In this document: one piece after another, positions 29,082 through 36,585 of the stretch | Layout: every line of letters starts with the position of its first letter | Position numbering within the stretch: position 1 is the first letter of the stretch | Source: Streptomyces sp. NBC_00464 | GTDB taxonomy: Bacteria > Actinomycetota > Actinomycetes > Streptomycetales > Streptomycetaceae | DNA length: 64,000 nt | Assembly: GCF_036013915.1 (NCBI RefSeq) | Contig: NZ_CP107899.1 | Span: forward strand, 6,290,001-6,354,000 | Direction: 5' to 3' | The notes under the pieces: generated by a model | The model's database searches: none | What the model saw: only the letters and a program-made list of their open reading frames with translations | Told to the model about the DNA's origin: nothing | Program-made: the position numbers and the translations under genes

Positions 29082-29111
29082 TTGCTGCGGACCGGTGACA
29101 CGCCATAGAGT
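29082..29111 (+). promoter_or_regulatory. Possible promoter of parA operon
   Basis: TTGCTG (29082-29087) and TAGAGT (29106-29111) are 18 bp apart and resemble a housekeeping sigma promoter about 75 bp before parA. A TTGACA at 29028-29033 has no good -10 partner. The call is by eye only. Confidence 0.35.
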
Positions 29112-29186
29112 CGCCAATCGTCGGCATGGTGCCACGCTGACCTATCGATAAGTTTCCTGGTCACGTCCAAGGAGGTAAGACGACTT

Positions 29187-30347
29187 GTGAATGAGTCGAC
29201 ATTTACTCCCGGGGGTGTTCATCCAGGGATGCCTGCGCGGGGCCAGAGCCCGAACGGGCTGGAGGCTGTCGGCTCCGTCGCTGTCCGCACCTTCGCCACC
29301 CACCAGCACATGACGACAGCCCCCCAGATGATGGACGGCCTACACGTGAACGCCATGGCCGGCAACGAGAGTGGCCGGGACACCGCCCACTTCGCCGACT
29401 TCGACGAAGCGCCCCAGGGGCACTTCTACGACCCAGACGCCGAGTACGAGCCCGATCCGGAGTACGCGGCCACCCTCGCGCCCGACGCCGCCCGGCAGCG
29501 CCGTGAGCGGATCGGCCCGACCGGCCGGCCTCTGCCCTACTTCCCGATCCCGGGCCCGCTGACCGATCACGGTCCCGCGAAGATCATCGCGATGTGCAAC
29601 CAGAAGGGCGGCGTCGGCAAGACCACGTCGACCATCAACCTGGGTGCCGCGCTCGCGGAGTACGGCCGGCGTGTCCTGCTCGTCGACTTCGACCCGCAGG
29701 GAGCCCTGTCGGTCGGCCTCGGCGTCAACCCGATGGAGCTCGACCTCACCGTCTACAACCTGCTCATGGAGCGGGGTATGACGGCCGACGACGTCCTCCT
29801 GAAGACCGCCGTGCCCAACATGGACCTGCTGCCGAGCAACATCGACCTGTCGGCCGCCGAGGTCCAGCTGGTCAGCGAGGTGGCCCGCGAGTCCACGCTG
29901 CAGCGCGCCCTGAGGCCGCTGATGGCCGACTACGACTACATCGTGATCGACTGTCAGCCCTCGCTCGGCCTGCTGACGGTGAACGCCCTGACCGCCGCGC
30001 ACAAGGTGATAGTGCCGCTCGAGTGCGAGTTCTTCGCGCTGCGCGGTGTGGCGCTCCTCACCGAGACCATCGAGAAGGTCCAGGAGCGGCTCAACCCGGA
30101 ACTGGAGCTCGACGGCATCCTCGCCACCATGTACGACTCCCGTACGGTGCACAGCCGCGAGGTCCTCGCGCGCGTCGTCGAGGCCTTCGACGACCACGTC
30201 TACCACACGGTCATCGGGCGCACGGTCCGCTTCCCGGAGACCACGGTCGCCGGTGAGCCCATCACCACGTACGCCTCCAACTCGGTCGGTGCCGCCGCCT
30301 ATCGCCAGCTCGCCAGGGAGGTGCTCGCCCGGTGTCACGCCGAGTGA
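29187..30347 (+). CDS. ParA family ATPase (orphan, long N-terminal extension)
   Basis: The protein is 386 residues. The ATPase begins near residue 132 (KIIAMCNQKGGVGKTTSTINLG, a deviant Walker A with the signature Lys), with the VDFDPQGALSVGLG switch I motif, IVIDCQPSLGLLTVNAL (Walker B) and a C-terminal half typical of Soj. The first ~130 residues are extra and largely disordered, including an acidic segment. It is not next to parB or oriC; the operon leads into an RHH-type protein and scpAB. Such orphan ParAs position chromosome regions or other cargo. GTG 29187 has AAGGAGGT 10 nt upstream, a very strong site. Confidence 0.92.
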   Translation: MNESTFTPGGVHPGMPARGQSPNGLEAVGSVAVRTFATHQHMTTAPQMMDGLHVNAMAGNESGRDTAHFADFDEAPQGHFYDPDAEYEPDPEYAATLAPDAARQRRERIGPTGRPLPYFPIPGPLTDHGPAKIIAMCNQKGGVGKTTSTINLGAALAEYGRRVLLVDFDPQGALSVGLGVNPMELDLTVYNLLMERGMTADDVLLKTAVPNMDLLPSNIDLSAAEVQLVSEVARESTLQRALRPLMADYDYIVIDCQPSLGLLTVNALTAAHKVIVPLECEFFALRGVALLTETIEKVQERLNPELELDGILATMYDSRTVHSREVLARVVEAFDDHVYHTVIGRTVRFPETTVAGEPITTYASNSVGAAAYRQLAREVLARCHAE

Positions 30348-30946
30348 GTCTGCCTGGGGCCGACGAACTGTTCCGTACCACCGGGGGGATGGGGCTGCAG
30401 TCCTCGTCCCCCGCGGAGCGGCGGCGCAGGGCGAACGGCGAGGCCCGGGTACCGGCTCCGGCCGGCGAGGGGGATCCCGGGGACGGCGCGCCGGGGGAGG
30501 GCTCCGAAGCCTCCGCAGGTGCGGCTCCCTCCTCGCAGGAGGAGCACTCCGCGGCGGACACCGACGCCAATGCCGGCGGCTCGCGCAGCCGCGGCGGTGA
30601 GAACGACCGTGTCGCGGTGGCCGCACAGGCCGGCCGCCGCCCGCAGCCGCCGTCGTCACAGGAACCGGTTCCCGCCCCTGTCGTGCAGCAGCAGCGCAGA
30701 CGGGGCGGCGGGCGCGGGGCGAACCGGCGGCCCAGCGGCCGGGAGCGCCACGACGAGAAGATCACGGTCTACGTCTCCGCCGAGGAGCTGATGGACCTCG
30801 AACACGCGCGTCTCGTGCTGCGCGGCGAGCACGGCCTTGCCGTCGACCGCGGACGCATCGTCCGTGAGGCCGTCGCCGTGGTCCTCGCGGACCTGGAGTC
30901 GCGGGGCGACGCGAGCATCCTCGTACGGCGGCTGCGCGGCCGCTGA
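30332..30946 (+). CDS. Disordered protein with C-terminal ribbon-helix-helix-like domain; probable ParA partner
   Basis: The protein is 204 residues. The N-terminus VSRRVSLPGADELFRTTGGMG is short and basic with a conserved look, and residues ~30-135 are Ala/Gly/Pro/Arg-rich disorder. Residues ~138-204 form a compact domain: HDEKITVYVSAEELMDLEHARLVL and HGLAVDRGRIVREAVAVVLADLESRG, a beta strand plus two helices as in ribbon-helix-helix DNA-binding proteins. It overlaps parA by 16 bp with GGGAGG 10 nt before GTG 30332, so the two are coupled. A flexible tail plus RHH is the plan of ParG/ParR-like partners of ParA. The function is inferred, not known. Confidence 0.75.
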   Translation: MSRRVSLPGADELFRTTGGMGLQSSSPAERRRRANGEARVPAPAGEGDPGDGAPGEGSEASAGAAPSSQEEHSAADTDANAGGSRSRGGENDRVAVAAQAGRRPQPPSSQEPVPAPVVQQQRRRGGGRGANRRPSGRERHDEKITVYVSAEELMDLEHARLVLRGEHGLAVDRGRIVREAVAVVLADLESRGDASILVRRLRGR

Positions 30947-31068
30947 GCGGTGCGGCGCCGGTAGCCTGCCGGAGGGCGGCCGCCGGCCGACGGCCGAGCG
31001 GCGCGGCCCGTCCCGTACGGGCCGCCGCCCGCCGGCGCTGTCCATGTACCGTCGCACCCTGGATCTCC

Positions 31069-32124
31069 ATGCCCCCACCCGACCAGCCCGCCCGCACTTC
31101 CCGCCGCCCCCTGGGCCGCGGGCCGGGCGGCGGACCCGCGCCCCAGGACCGGGACGGGCCGGAGGTGGAGGGCGTCGCCCCGGAGACCGAGGCGGACGAT
31201 GCCCCCGCGGCCGGGCCCGGAACCTCGGATCCCGTACCCGGGCCCGGTGTCCCGGATCCCGTACCCGGCGACGCAGACCCCGCCCCCGTACCCGGCCCCA
31301 CCCCCGACGACGGGCGTTTCACCGTCCGGCTGGCGAACTTCGAGGGGCCGTTCGATCTCCTGCTCCAGCTGATCTCCAGGCACAAGCTGGATGTGACCGA
31401 GGTCGCCCTTTCCAAGGTCACCGACGAGTTCATGGCGCACATCCGGGCCATGGGACCGGACTGGGACCTCGACCAGACCACCGAGTTCCTCGTCGTCGCC
31501 GCGACTCTCCTGGACCTGAAGGCCGCCCGGCTGCTGCCCGCCGCCGAGGTGGAGGACGAGGGCGACCTGGCGCTCCTGGAGGCCAGGGATCTGCTCTTCG
31601 CGCGGCTGCTGCAGTACCGCGCGTACAAGCGCATCGCCGAGATCTTCAGTGCCCGCCTCGAATCGGAGGGCCGCCGCTTCCCCCGTACCGTCGGGCTGGA
31701 GCCGCACCACGCCGAGCTGCTGCCCGATGTCGTCATCAGCATCGGGGCCGAGGGCTTCGCGCGGCTCGCCGTGAAGGCGATGCAGCCGAAGCCCAGGCCG
31801 CAGGTCTACATCGACCACATCCACGCCCCTCTGGTCAGCGTGCGCGAGCAGGCCGCCATCGTGGTGGAGCGGCTGCGGGAAGTGGGGGAGATCAGCTTCC
31901 GGGAGCTGACCGAGGACGCCCCGGACACCCTCACCGTCGTCGCACGGTTCCTCGCCCTGCTGGAGCTCTACCGGGAGAAGGCCGTCGCCCTGGACCAGGA
32001 CGAGGCGCTCGGTGAGCTGACGGTGCGCTGGGCCGGGGGAGAGGGAGCCGAGCCCACCGTGATGGACGAGTTCGACCAGGAGACACAGAACGTGCACGAC
32101 GCGCAGCAGGACGTGAGGACATGA
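31069..32124 (+). CDS. scpA: Segregation and condensation protein ScpA
   Basis: The protein is 351 residues, longer than most ScpA (~250) because of an 80-residue Pro/Gly/Asp-rich N-terminal extension. The kleisin core starts FTVRLANFEGPFDLLLQLISRHKLDVTEVALSKVTDEF and ends with the winged helix SFRELTEDAPDTLTVVARFLALLELYREKAV. ScpA bridges SMC heads and binds ScpB in the condensin complex. ATG 31069 has a weak ribosome site. Its stop overlaps the scpB start (ATGA). Confidence 0.93.
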   Translation: MPPPDQPARTSRRPLGRGPGGGPAPQDRDGPEVEGVAPETEADDAPAAGPGTSDPVPGPGVPDPVPGDADPAPVPGPTPDDGRFTVRLANFEGPFDLLLQLISRHKLDVTEVALSKVTDEFMAHIRAMGPDWDLDQTTEFLVVAATLLDLKAARLLPAAEVEDEGDLALLEARDLLFARLLQYRAYKRIAEIFSARLESEGRRFPRTVGLEPHHAELLPDVVISIGAEGFARLAVKAMQPKPRPQVYIDHIHAPLVSVREQAAIVVERLREVGEISFRELTEDAPDTLTVVARFLALLELYREKAVALDQDEALGELTVRWAGGEGAEPTVMDEFDQETQNVHDAQQDVRT

Positions 32125-32768
32125 GTGAGCGGGACGTCACCGGCTCCGCCGTCGCAGGTCTCGATCTCAAGCCGGCCCTGGAGGCCGTCCTCATGGTCGT
32201 CGACGAGCCCGCGACCGAGGAACACCTGGCCAAGGTGCTGGAGCGGCCCCGGCGGGCCGTCGCGGACGCGCTGCGGGAGCTGGCCGACGAGTACACCGTG
32301 CAGCGCCGCGGTTTCGACCTCAGGCTGGTCGCGGGCGGCTGGCGCTTCTACACGCGCCCGGAGTACGCGGCTGCGGTCGAGGGCTTCGTTCTGGACGGCC
32401 AGCACGCCCGGCTGACCCAGGCGGCGCTGGAGACCCTCGCGGTCGTCGCGTACCGCCAGCCGGTGAGCCGGTCGAGGGTCTCCGCGGTGCGCGGCGTGAA
32501 CTGTGACGGGGTCATGCGGACCCTGCTGCAGAGGGGTCTGGTCGAGGAAGCGGGCGCGGAACCCGAAACAGGTGCGATCCTGTACAGGACGACGAACTAC
32601 TTTCTGGAGCGAATGGGCCTGCGTGGCCTGGACGAGCTCCCGGAGCTCGCGCCCTTCCTCCCCGAGGCGGACGCGATCGAGGCTGAGACGCTAGAGGGTG
32701 TGCCGTCGTTCGATCCGGACGCACCGGACACCCCGGATACTCACGCACACGACAAGACGGAATTTTGA
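32121..32768 (+). CDS. scpB: Segregation and condensation protein ScpB
   Basis: The protein is 215 residues with two winged-helix domains: LKPALEAVLMVVDEPATEEHLAKVLE and LTQAALETLAVVAYRQPVSRSRVSAVRGVNCDGVMRTLLQRGLVEE, followed by ILYRTTNYFLERMGLRGLDELPELAPF. These are the ScpB hallmarks. A ScpB dimer binds ScpA and regulates the SMC ATPase. It is coupled to scpA by a 4-bp overlap and to the pseudouridine synthase by a 1-bp overlap (TGATG). Confidence 0.95.
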   Translation: MSERDVTGSAVAGLDLKPALEAVLMVVDEPATEEHLAKVLERPRRAVADALRELADEYTVQRRGFDLRLVAGGWRFYTRPEYAAAVEGFVLDGQHARLTQAALETLAVVAYRQPVSRSRVSAVRGVNCDGVMRTLLQRGLVEEAGAEPETGAILYRTTNYFLERMGLRGLDELPELAPFLPEADAIEAETLEGVPSFDPDAPDTPDTHAHDKTEF

Positions 32769-33967
32769 TGCGAAGCAGTGGCAGGAACAGCGGCAGCAGC
32801 GGCGCCGGCGGCAGGAGCGGCGGCAACAGTGGCGGCGGCGCCCGGAGCGGCGGCAGCGGCGGCGGCAGGAGCAGCAGGAACAACACGGGCACCGGCCGGA
32901 ACAGCAACCCGAACCCCCGGGTCTCCGGCTCCGAGCGCGACGACAAGCAGGAGCAGCGCCCCCGCCGGCCCAGGCCCGAGGAGCGCCGCTACGACGTGGG
33001 CAACGACAAGCCCGGCGGCGACGGCGGCACCCGCAAGGGTCGCGGCGCGTCGGCCCGTGGTGGCGCCAAGGGCGGCCCGAAGGCGGCGACGCCCGGGTCC
33101 GCCAGGAGCGGCGGTCCGCGACGTACCCCGTACGGCGCCCAGGCCCGCCCGCGCGAGCTCGACGCCAAGATCGAGCAGCGCAACCGCGACAGGTACGCGG
33201 ACAAGCCCTCGATCACCACGCCCAGGACCAACCCGGGCGCCGAGCAGGAGGGTGAGCGGCTGCAGAAGGTCCTCGCCCGGGCCGGCATGGGCTCGCGCCG
33301 CGCGTGCGAGGAGCTCATCGAGCAGTCCCGCGTCGAGGTGAACGGCGAGATCGTCGTCGAGCAGGGCATGCGCGTCGACGTGCACCACGACGAGATCAAG
33401 GTGGACGGCCTGACGGTCGCCACCCAGTCGTACCTCTTCTTCGCGCTGAACAAGCCCGCCGGTGTCGTCTCCTCCATGGAGGACCCGGACGGCCGTCAGT
33501 GCCTCGGTGACTACGTCACCAACCGTGAGACGCGTCTCTTCCACGTCGGCCGGCTGGACACCGAGACCGAGGGCATCATCATGCTCACCAACCACGGCGA
33601 GCTGGCCCACCGTCTCACCCACCCGAAGTACGGCGTGAAGAAGACCTACCTCGCCGCCATCCAGGGCCCGCTCCCGCGCGACCTGGGCAAGCGGCTCAAG
33701 GACGGCATCCAGCTGGAGGACGGGTACGCCCGCGCCGACCACTTCCGCGTCGTCGAGAACACCGGCAAGAACTACCTCGTCGAGGTGACCCTCCACGAGG
33801 GCCGCAAGCACATCGTCCGCCGGATGCTGGCCGAGGCCGGCTTCCCCGTCGAGCGTCTCGTGCGTACGTCGTTCGGGCCGATCCCGCTGGGCGACCAGAA
33901 GTCGGGCTGGCTGCGCCGGCTCACCAACACCGAGGTGGGCATGCTGATGCGCGAGGTCGGTCTGTAG
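32768..33967 (+). CDS. Pseudouridine synthase, RluB/RsuA family, with disordered N-terminal extension
   Basis: The protein is 399 residues. Residues 1-~155 are a Gly/Ser/Arg/Asn-rich tract that is not part of the family fold. The S4 RNA-binding domain follows (ERLQKVLARAGMGSRRACEELIEQSRVEVNG), then the catalytic domain with FALNKPAGVVSSMEDPDGR and the active Asp in HVGRLDTETEGIIMLTNHGEL at about residue 263. It converts a uridine of 23S rRNA to pseudouridine. It overlaps the scpB stop by one base; the scpA-scpB-rluB order is conserved in many Gram-positives. Confidence 0.93.
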   Translation: MRSSGRNSGSSGAGGRSGGNSGGGARSGGSGGGRSSRNNTGTGRNSNPNPRVSGSERDDKQEQRPRRPRPEERRYDVGNDKPGGDGGTRKGRGASARGGAKGGPKAATPGSARSGGPRRTPYGAQARPRELDAKIEQRNRDRYADKPSITTPRTNPGAEQEGERLQKVLARAGMGSRRACEELIEQSRVEVNGEIVVEQGMRVDVHHDEIKVDGLTVATQSYLFFALNKPAGVVSSMEDPDGRQCLGDYVTNRETRLFHVGRLDTETEGIIMLTNHGELAHRLTHPKYGVKKTYLAAIQGPLPRDLGKRLKDGIQLEDGYARADHFRVVENTGKNYLVEVTLHEGRKHIVRRMLAEAGFPVERLVRTSFGPIPLGDQKSGWLRRLTNTEVGMLMREVGL

Positions 33968-34009
33968 ACCACCCGCCGGGTCTGTATACGCCCCGCACCC
34001 CGCTCACGG

Positions 34010-34070
34010 CCCGCGGCCGGTTCCGGTTCTCGAATTTCGATTTTCGAACAGGAACCGGCCGCGGGTCTTT
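34010..34070 (+). terminator. Terminator after rluB
   Basis: Outer arms CCCGCGGCCGGTTCC (34010-34024) and GGAACCGGCCGCGGG (34051-34065) pair perfectly; an inner TTCGAA-type stem can form in the loop. TCTTTTG follows. It separates the scp block from the NAD operon. Confidence 0.8.
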
Positions 34071-34091
34071 TGCTGCCCTCGTTCCGCCTTT

Positions 34092-34108
34092 ATAGTCAGA
34101 GTGACTAT
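34092..34108. promoter_or_regulatory. Palindromic operator, probable NrtR box, overlapping a -10 element
   Basis: ATAGTCA-GAG-TGACTAT is a perfect 7-3-7 palindrome. It covers TATAGT (34091-34096), which looks like a -10 element, and sits 13 nt before the start GTG of pnuC. An NrtR-type repressor is encoded three genes down. Known NrtR sites contain GTC-spacer-GAC half-sites of this kind, so autoregulation is likely. Confidence 0.75.
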
Positions 34109-34121
34109 TAAGGAGGCGGGC

Positions 34122-34775
34122 GTGAGTCTCGCGGACGTACTCGATCCCCTGCAGCAACCCCTGGTGACGGTTCTGGACACCCCGGTCAGCTGGACCGAGG
34201 TGCTGGGCTTCGGCAGCGGGGCGCTGTGCGTCTGGCTCGTGGCACGCCAGCACCTCGCCAACTGGCCGATCGGCATCGCCAACAACGTCTTCTTCATCCT
34301 GCTGTTCACCCAGTCCGGTCTGTACGCGGACGCGGGCCTCCAGATCGTCTTCATCGCCCTTGCCGCGTACGGCTGGTGGACCTGGACCCACGGGGGTGGA
34401 CCAGGGGCCGACGGCCTGCCGGTGCGGCGCACCAGCCGCACCGAGTGGACCGGGCTGCTCGTGGCAGGGGCGGTGGGGACTCTCGTACTGACCGTCCTGC
34501 TCGACCGGGCCACCGACTCGACGGTCCCCTTCTGGGACGCCCTGACGACCGCCCTGTCGCTCGCGGCGACGTACGGGCAGTGCAGGAAGCTCGTCGAGTC
34601 GTGGTGGCTGTGGATCGCCGCCGACGTGGTCTACATCCCGCTGTACGCGTACAAGGAGCTCTATCTGACCTCGCTGCTGTACGCAGGCTTCCTGACGCTG
34701 TGCCTGATCGGCCTGCGCAACTGGACACGGGACCTCGCCGTCCGCGCCCCGGAGCCCGTGGAGGCAGTGGCATGA
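34122..34775 (+). CDS. pnuC: Nicotinamide riboside transporter PnuC family protein
   Basis: The protein is 217 residues with seven predicted membrane segments. PnuC features: NWPIGIANNVFFILLFTQSGLYADAGLQIVFIALAAYGWWTW (including the substrate-site Trp residues), ALTTALSLAATYGQCRKLVESWWLWIAADVVYIPLYAYKELYLTSLLYAGFL. It takes up nicotinamide riboside by facilitated diffusion, trapped by the kinase encoded next. GTG 34122 has AAGGAGG 5 nt upstream. First gene of a five-gene operon; it overlaps nadR by 4 bp. Confidence 0.92.
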   Translation: MSLADVLDPLQQPLVTVLDTPVSWTEVLGFGSGALCVWLVARQHLANWPIGIANNVFFILLFTQSGLYADAGLQIVFIALAAYGWWTWTHGGGPGADGLPVRRTSRTEWTGLLVAGAVGTLVLTVLLDRATDSTVPFWDALTTALSLAATYGQCRKLVESWWLWIAADVVYIPLYAYKELYLTSLLYAGFLTLCLIGLRNWTRDLAVRAPEPVEAVA

Positions 34776-35851
34776 AGCGCTTCGCACACGGGCTGGTGCT
34801 CGGGAAGTTCTATCCGCCGCACGCCGGCCACCACCACCTCGTCCGCACCGCCCGGGACCGCTGCGAGCGGCTGACGGTGCTGGTCTGCGCCGCCTCGGTG
34901 GAATCGGTGCCGCTCGCCGACCGGGTCGCGTGGATGCGGGAGGTACACCCGGACGTCACGGTGGTGGGCGCCGTCGACGACACCCGGATGGATCTCCACG
35001 ACCCGGCTATCTGGGACGCCCACATGGCCGTCTTCACCGAGGCCGTGCCCGAGCCCGTGGACGCCGTCTTCACCTCGGAGTCGTACGGGGACGAACTCGC
35101 CCGTCGCTTCGGCGCCGAGTCCGTCTGCGTGGACCCCGGCCGCACGGTCTTCCCGGTCTCCGGCACCGCCGTCCGCGCGGACCCGGCCGGCTGCTGGGAC
35201 TACCTCGAACCGCCCGTCCGGGCAGCGCTCACCCGCCGCGTCGTCGTCCTCGGCGCCGAGTCCACCGGCACCACCACCCTGGCCCGCGACCTCGCCGGGC
35301 ACTACCGCCGGCGCGGCGGAATCTGGGCGCACACGGGCTACGTCGCCGAGTACGGGCGCGAGTTCAGCGAACAGAAGCTCGCCGCGCTGCGGGCCCGGTG
35401 GCCCGAGGCCCAGTGGGAGGACGTCTCCTTCACCACCCACGACTTCCCCCTCATCGCCGAGACCCAGAACGCCCGTGAGGAGGCCGCCGCCCGCACCGGC
35501 TCCCCGCTGCTCGTCTGCGACACGGACTCCTTCGCCACGACCGTGTGGCACGAGCGGTACGTCGGCGGCCGCAACCCCCTGGTCGAGCGGACCGCCGACC
35601 GGGTCGCCCACCACCTGTGGCTGCTCACCGACCACGAGGGCGTGGCCTTCGAGGACGACGGACTGCGCGACGGCGAGGAGCTGCGGCCCTGGATGACCGA
35701 CCGCTTCCGGGCCGAACTCACCCGTACCGGACGCACGTTCACCGAGATCACCGGCAGCCGCCAGGACCGTCTGACCGCGGCCGTCACGGCCGTCGACGCG
35801 CTGCTCGCCACCGGCTGGGACTTCGCCGCACCCCTCCCGGAGCGACGATGA
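34772..35851 (+). CDS. nadR: NadR-like bifunctional NMN adenylyltransferase / ribosylnicotinamide kinase
   Basis: The protein is 359 residues. The N-terminal nucleotidyltransferase domain has GLVLGKFYPPHAGHHHLVRTA (HxGH-type motif) and FPVSGTAVRADPAGCWDYL (ISGTxxR motif). The C-terminal kinase domain starts VVVLGAESTGTTTLARDLAGHY, where the P-loop Lys of the usual GESSGKST is Thr, then GYVAEYGREF and DTDSFATTVWHERY. It would phosphorylate nicotinamide riboside to NMN and adenylate NMN to NAD. It lacks the N-terminal HTH of enterobacterial NadR; regulation is by NrtR instead. The P-loop change makes kinase activity less certain. Confidence 0.9.
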   Translation: MKRFAHGLVLGKFYPPHAGHHHLVRTARDRCERLTVLVCAASVESVPLADRVAWMREVHPDVTVVGAVDDTRMDLHDPAIWDAHMAVFTEAVPEPVDAVFTSESYGDELARRFGAESVCVDPGRTVFPVSGTAVRADPAGCWDYLEPPVRAALTRRVVVLGAESTGTTTLARDLAGHYRRRGGIWAHTGYVAEYGREFSEQKLAALRARWPEAQWEDVSFTTHDFPLIAETQNAREEAAARTGSPLLVCDTDSFATTVWHERYVGGRNPLVERTADRVAHHLWLLTDHEGVAFEDDGLRDGEELRPWMTDRFRAELTRTGRTFTEITGSRQDRLTAAVTAVDALLATGWDFAAPLPERR

Positions 35852-36585
35852 GCGACGCCACAGCCCCCGAGGGGTACGACCCGCACGCCTTCGAGCCCTT
35901 CGCCGTCACCGTCGACCTCGCCGTCTTCACGGTCCGCGAGTCACGTCTGCACGTCCTGCTCGTCGAACGCGGCGAGGACCCGTACCGGGGCCGCTGGGCG
36001 CTGCCCGGCGGCTTCGTGCTGCCCCGCGAGTCCGCCGGCATTGCGGCCCGCAGGGAGCTGGCCGAGGAGACGGGGCTGACCGAGGACACCGTCTCGGCCC
36101 TCCACCTGGAGCAGTTGCGCACCTACAGCGACCCGGACCGCGACCCGAGGATGCGGGTCGTCTCCGTCGCCTACACCGCCCTCGTCCCCGATCTGCCCGA
36201 ACCACGCGGCGGCGGAGACGCGGCCAGCGCCCAGTGGTGGGACGCCGGGGGGCTCGGCACGCTCGCCTTCGACCACGACCGGATCCTCGCCGACGCCCGC
36301 GCCAGGATCGGCGCCAAACTCGAATACACCTGCCTGGCCACCGCGTTCTGCCCGCCCGAATTCACCCTGGGGGAGCTCCAGCAGGTGTACGAGACGGTCT
36401 GGGGCGTCGAGCTGGACCGGCCCAACTTCAGACGCAAGGTCCTTGCCACACCCGGATTCGTCCAGGCCGTGGAAGGACCGCCGCGCCGCACCGGAGGGCG
36501 GGGAAAACCTGCCGCCCTCCACCGGGCGGGTGCCGCCACCGCCCTGCACCCCCCACTGCTGCGACCGGAAGGAAGAAGCACGTGA
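35848..36585 (+). CDS. nrtR: NrtR: Nudix-related transcriptional regulator of NAD metabolism
   Basis: The protein is 245 residues. A Nudix domain with an intact box GGFVLPRESAGIAARRELAEETGL (G-x5-E-x7-REL-x-EE-x-GL) spans ~20-150. A winged helix-turn-helix follows (FTLGELQQVYETVWGVELDRPNFRRKVLATPGFV), the architecture of NrtR. Characterised NrtR proteins repress NAD genes and are released by ADP-ribose. Many have lost a catalytic Nudix box; this one has not, so hydrolysis of its ligand is possible. The gene overlaps both neighbours by 4 bp and probably acts on the palindrome at 34092. Confidence 0.92.
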   Translation: MSDATAPEGYDPHAFEPFAVTVDLAVFTVRESRLHVLLVERGEDPYRGRWALPGGFVLPRESAGIAARRELAEETGLTEDTVSALHLEQLRTYSDPDRDPRMRVVSVAYTALVPDLPEPRGGGDAASAQWWDAGGLGTLAFDHDRILADARARIGAKLEYTCLATAFCPPEFTLGELQQVYETVWGVELDRPNFRRKVLATPGFVQAVEGPPRRTGGRGKPAALHRAGAATALHPPLLRPEGRST

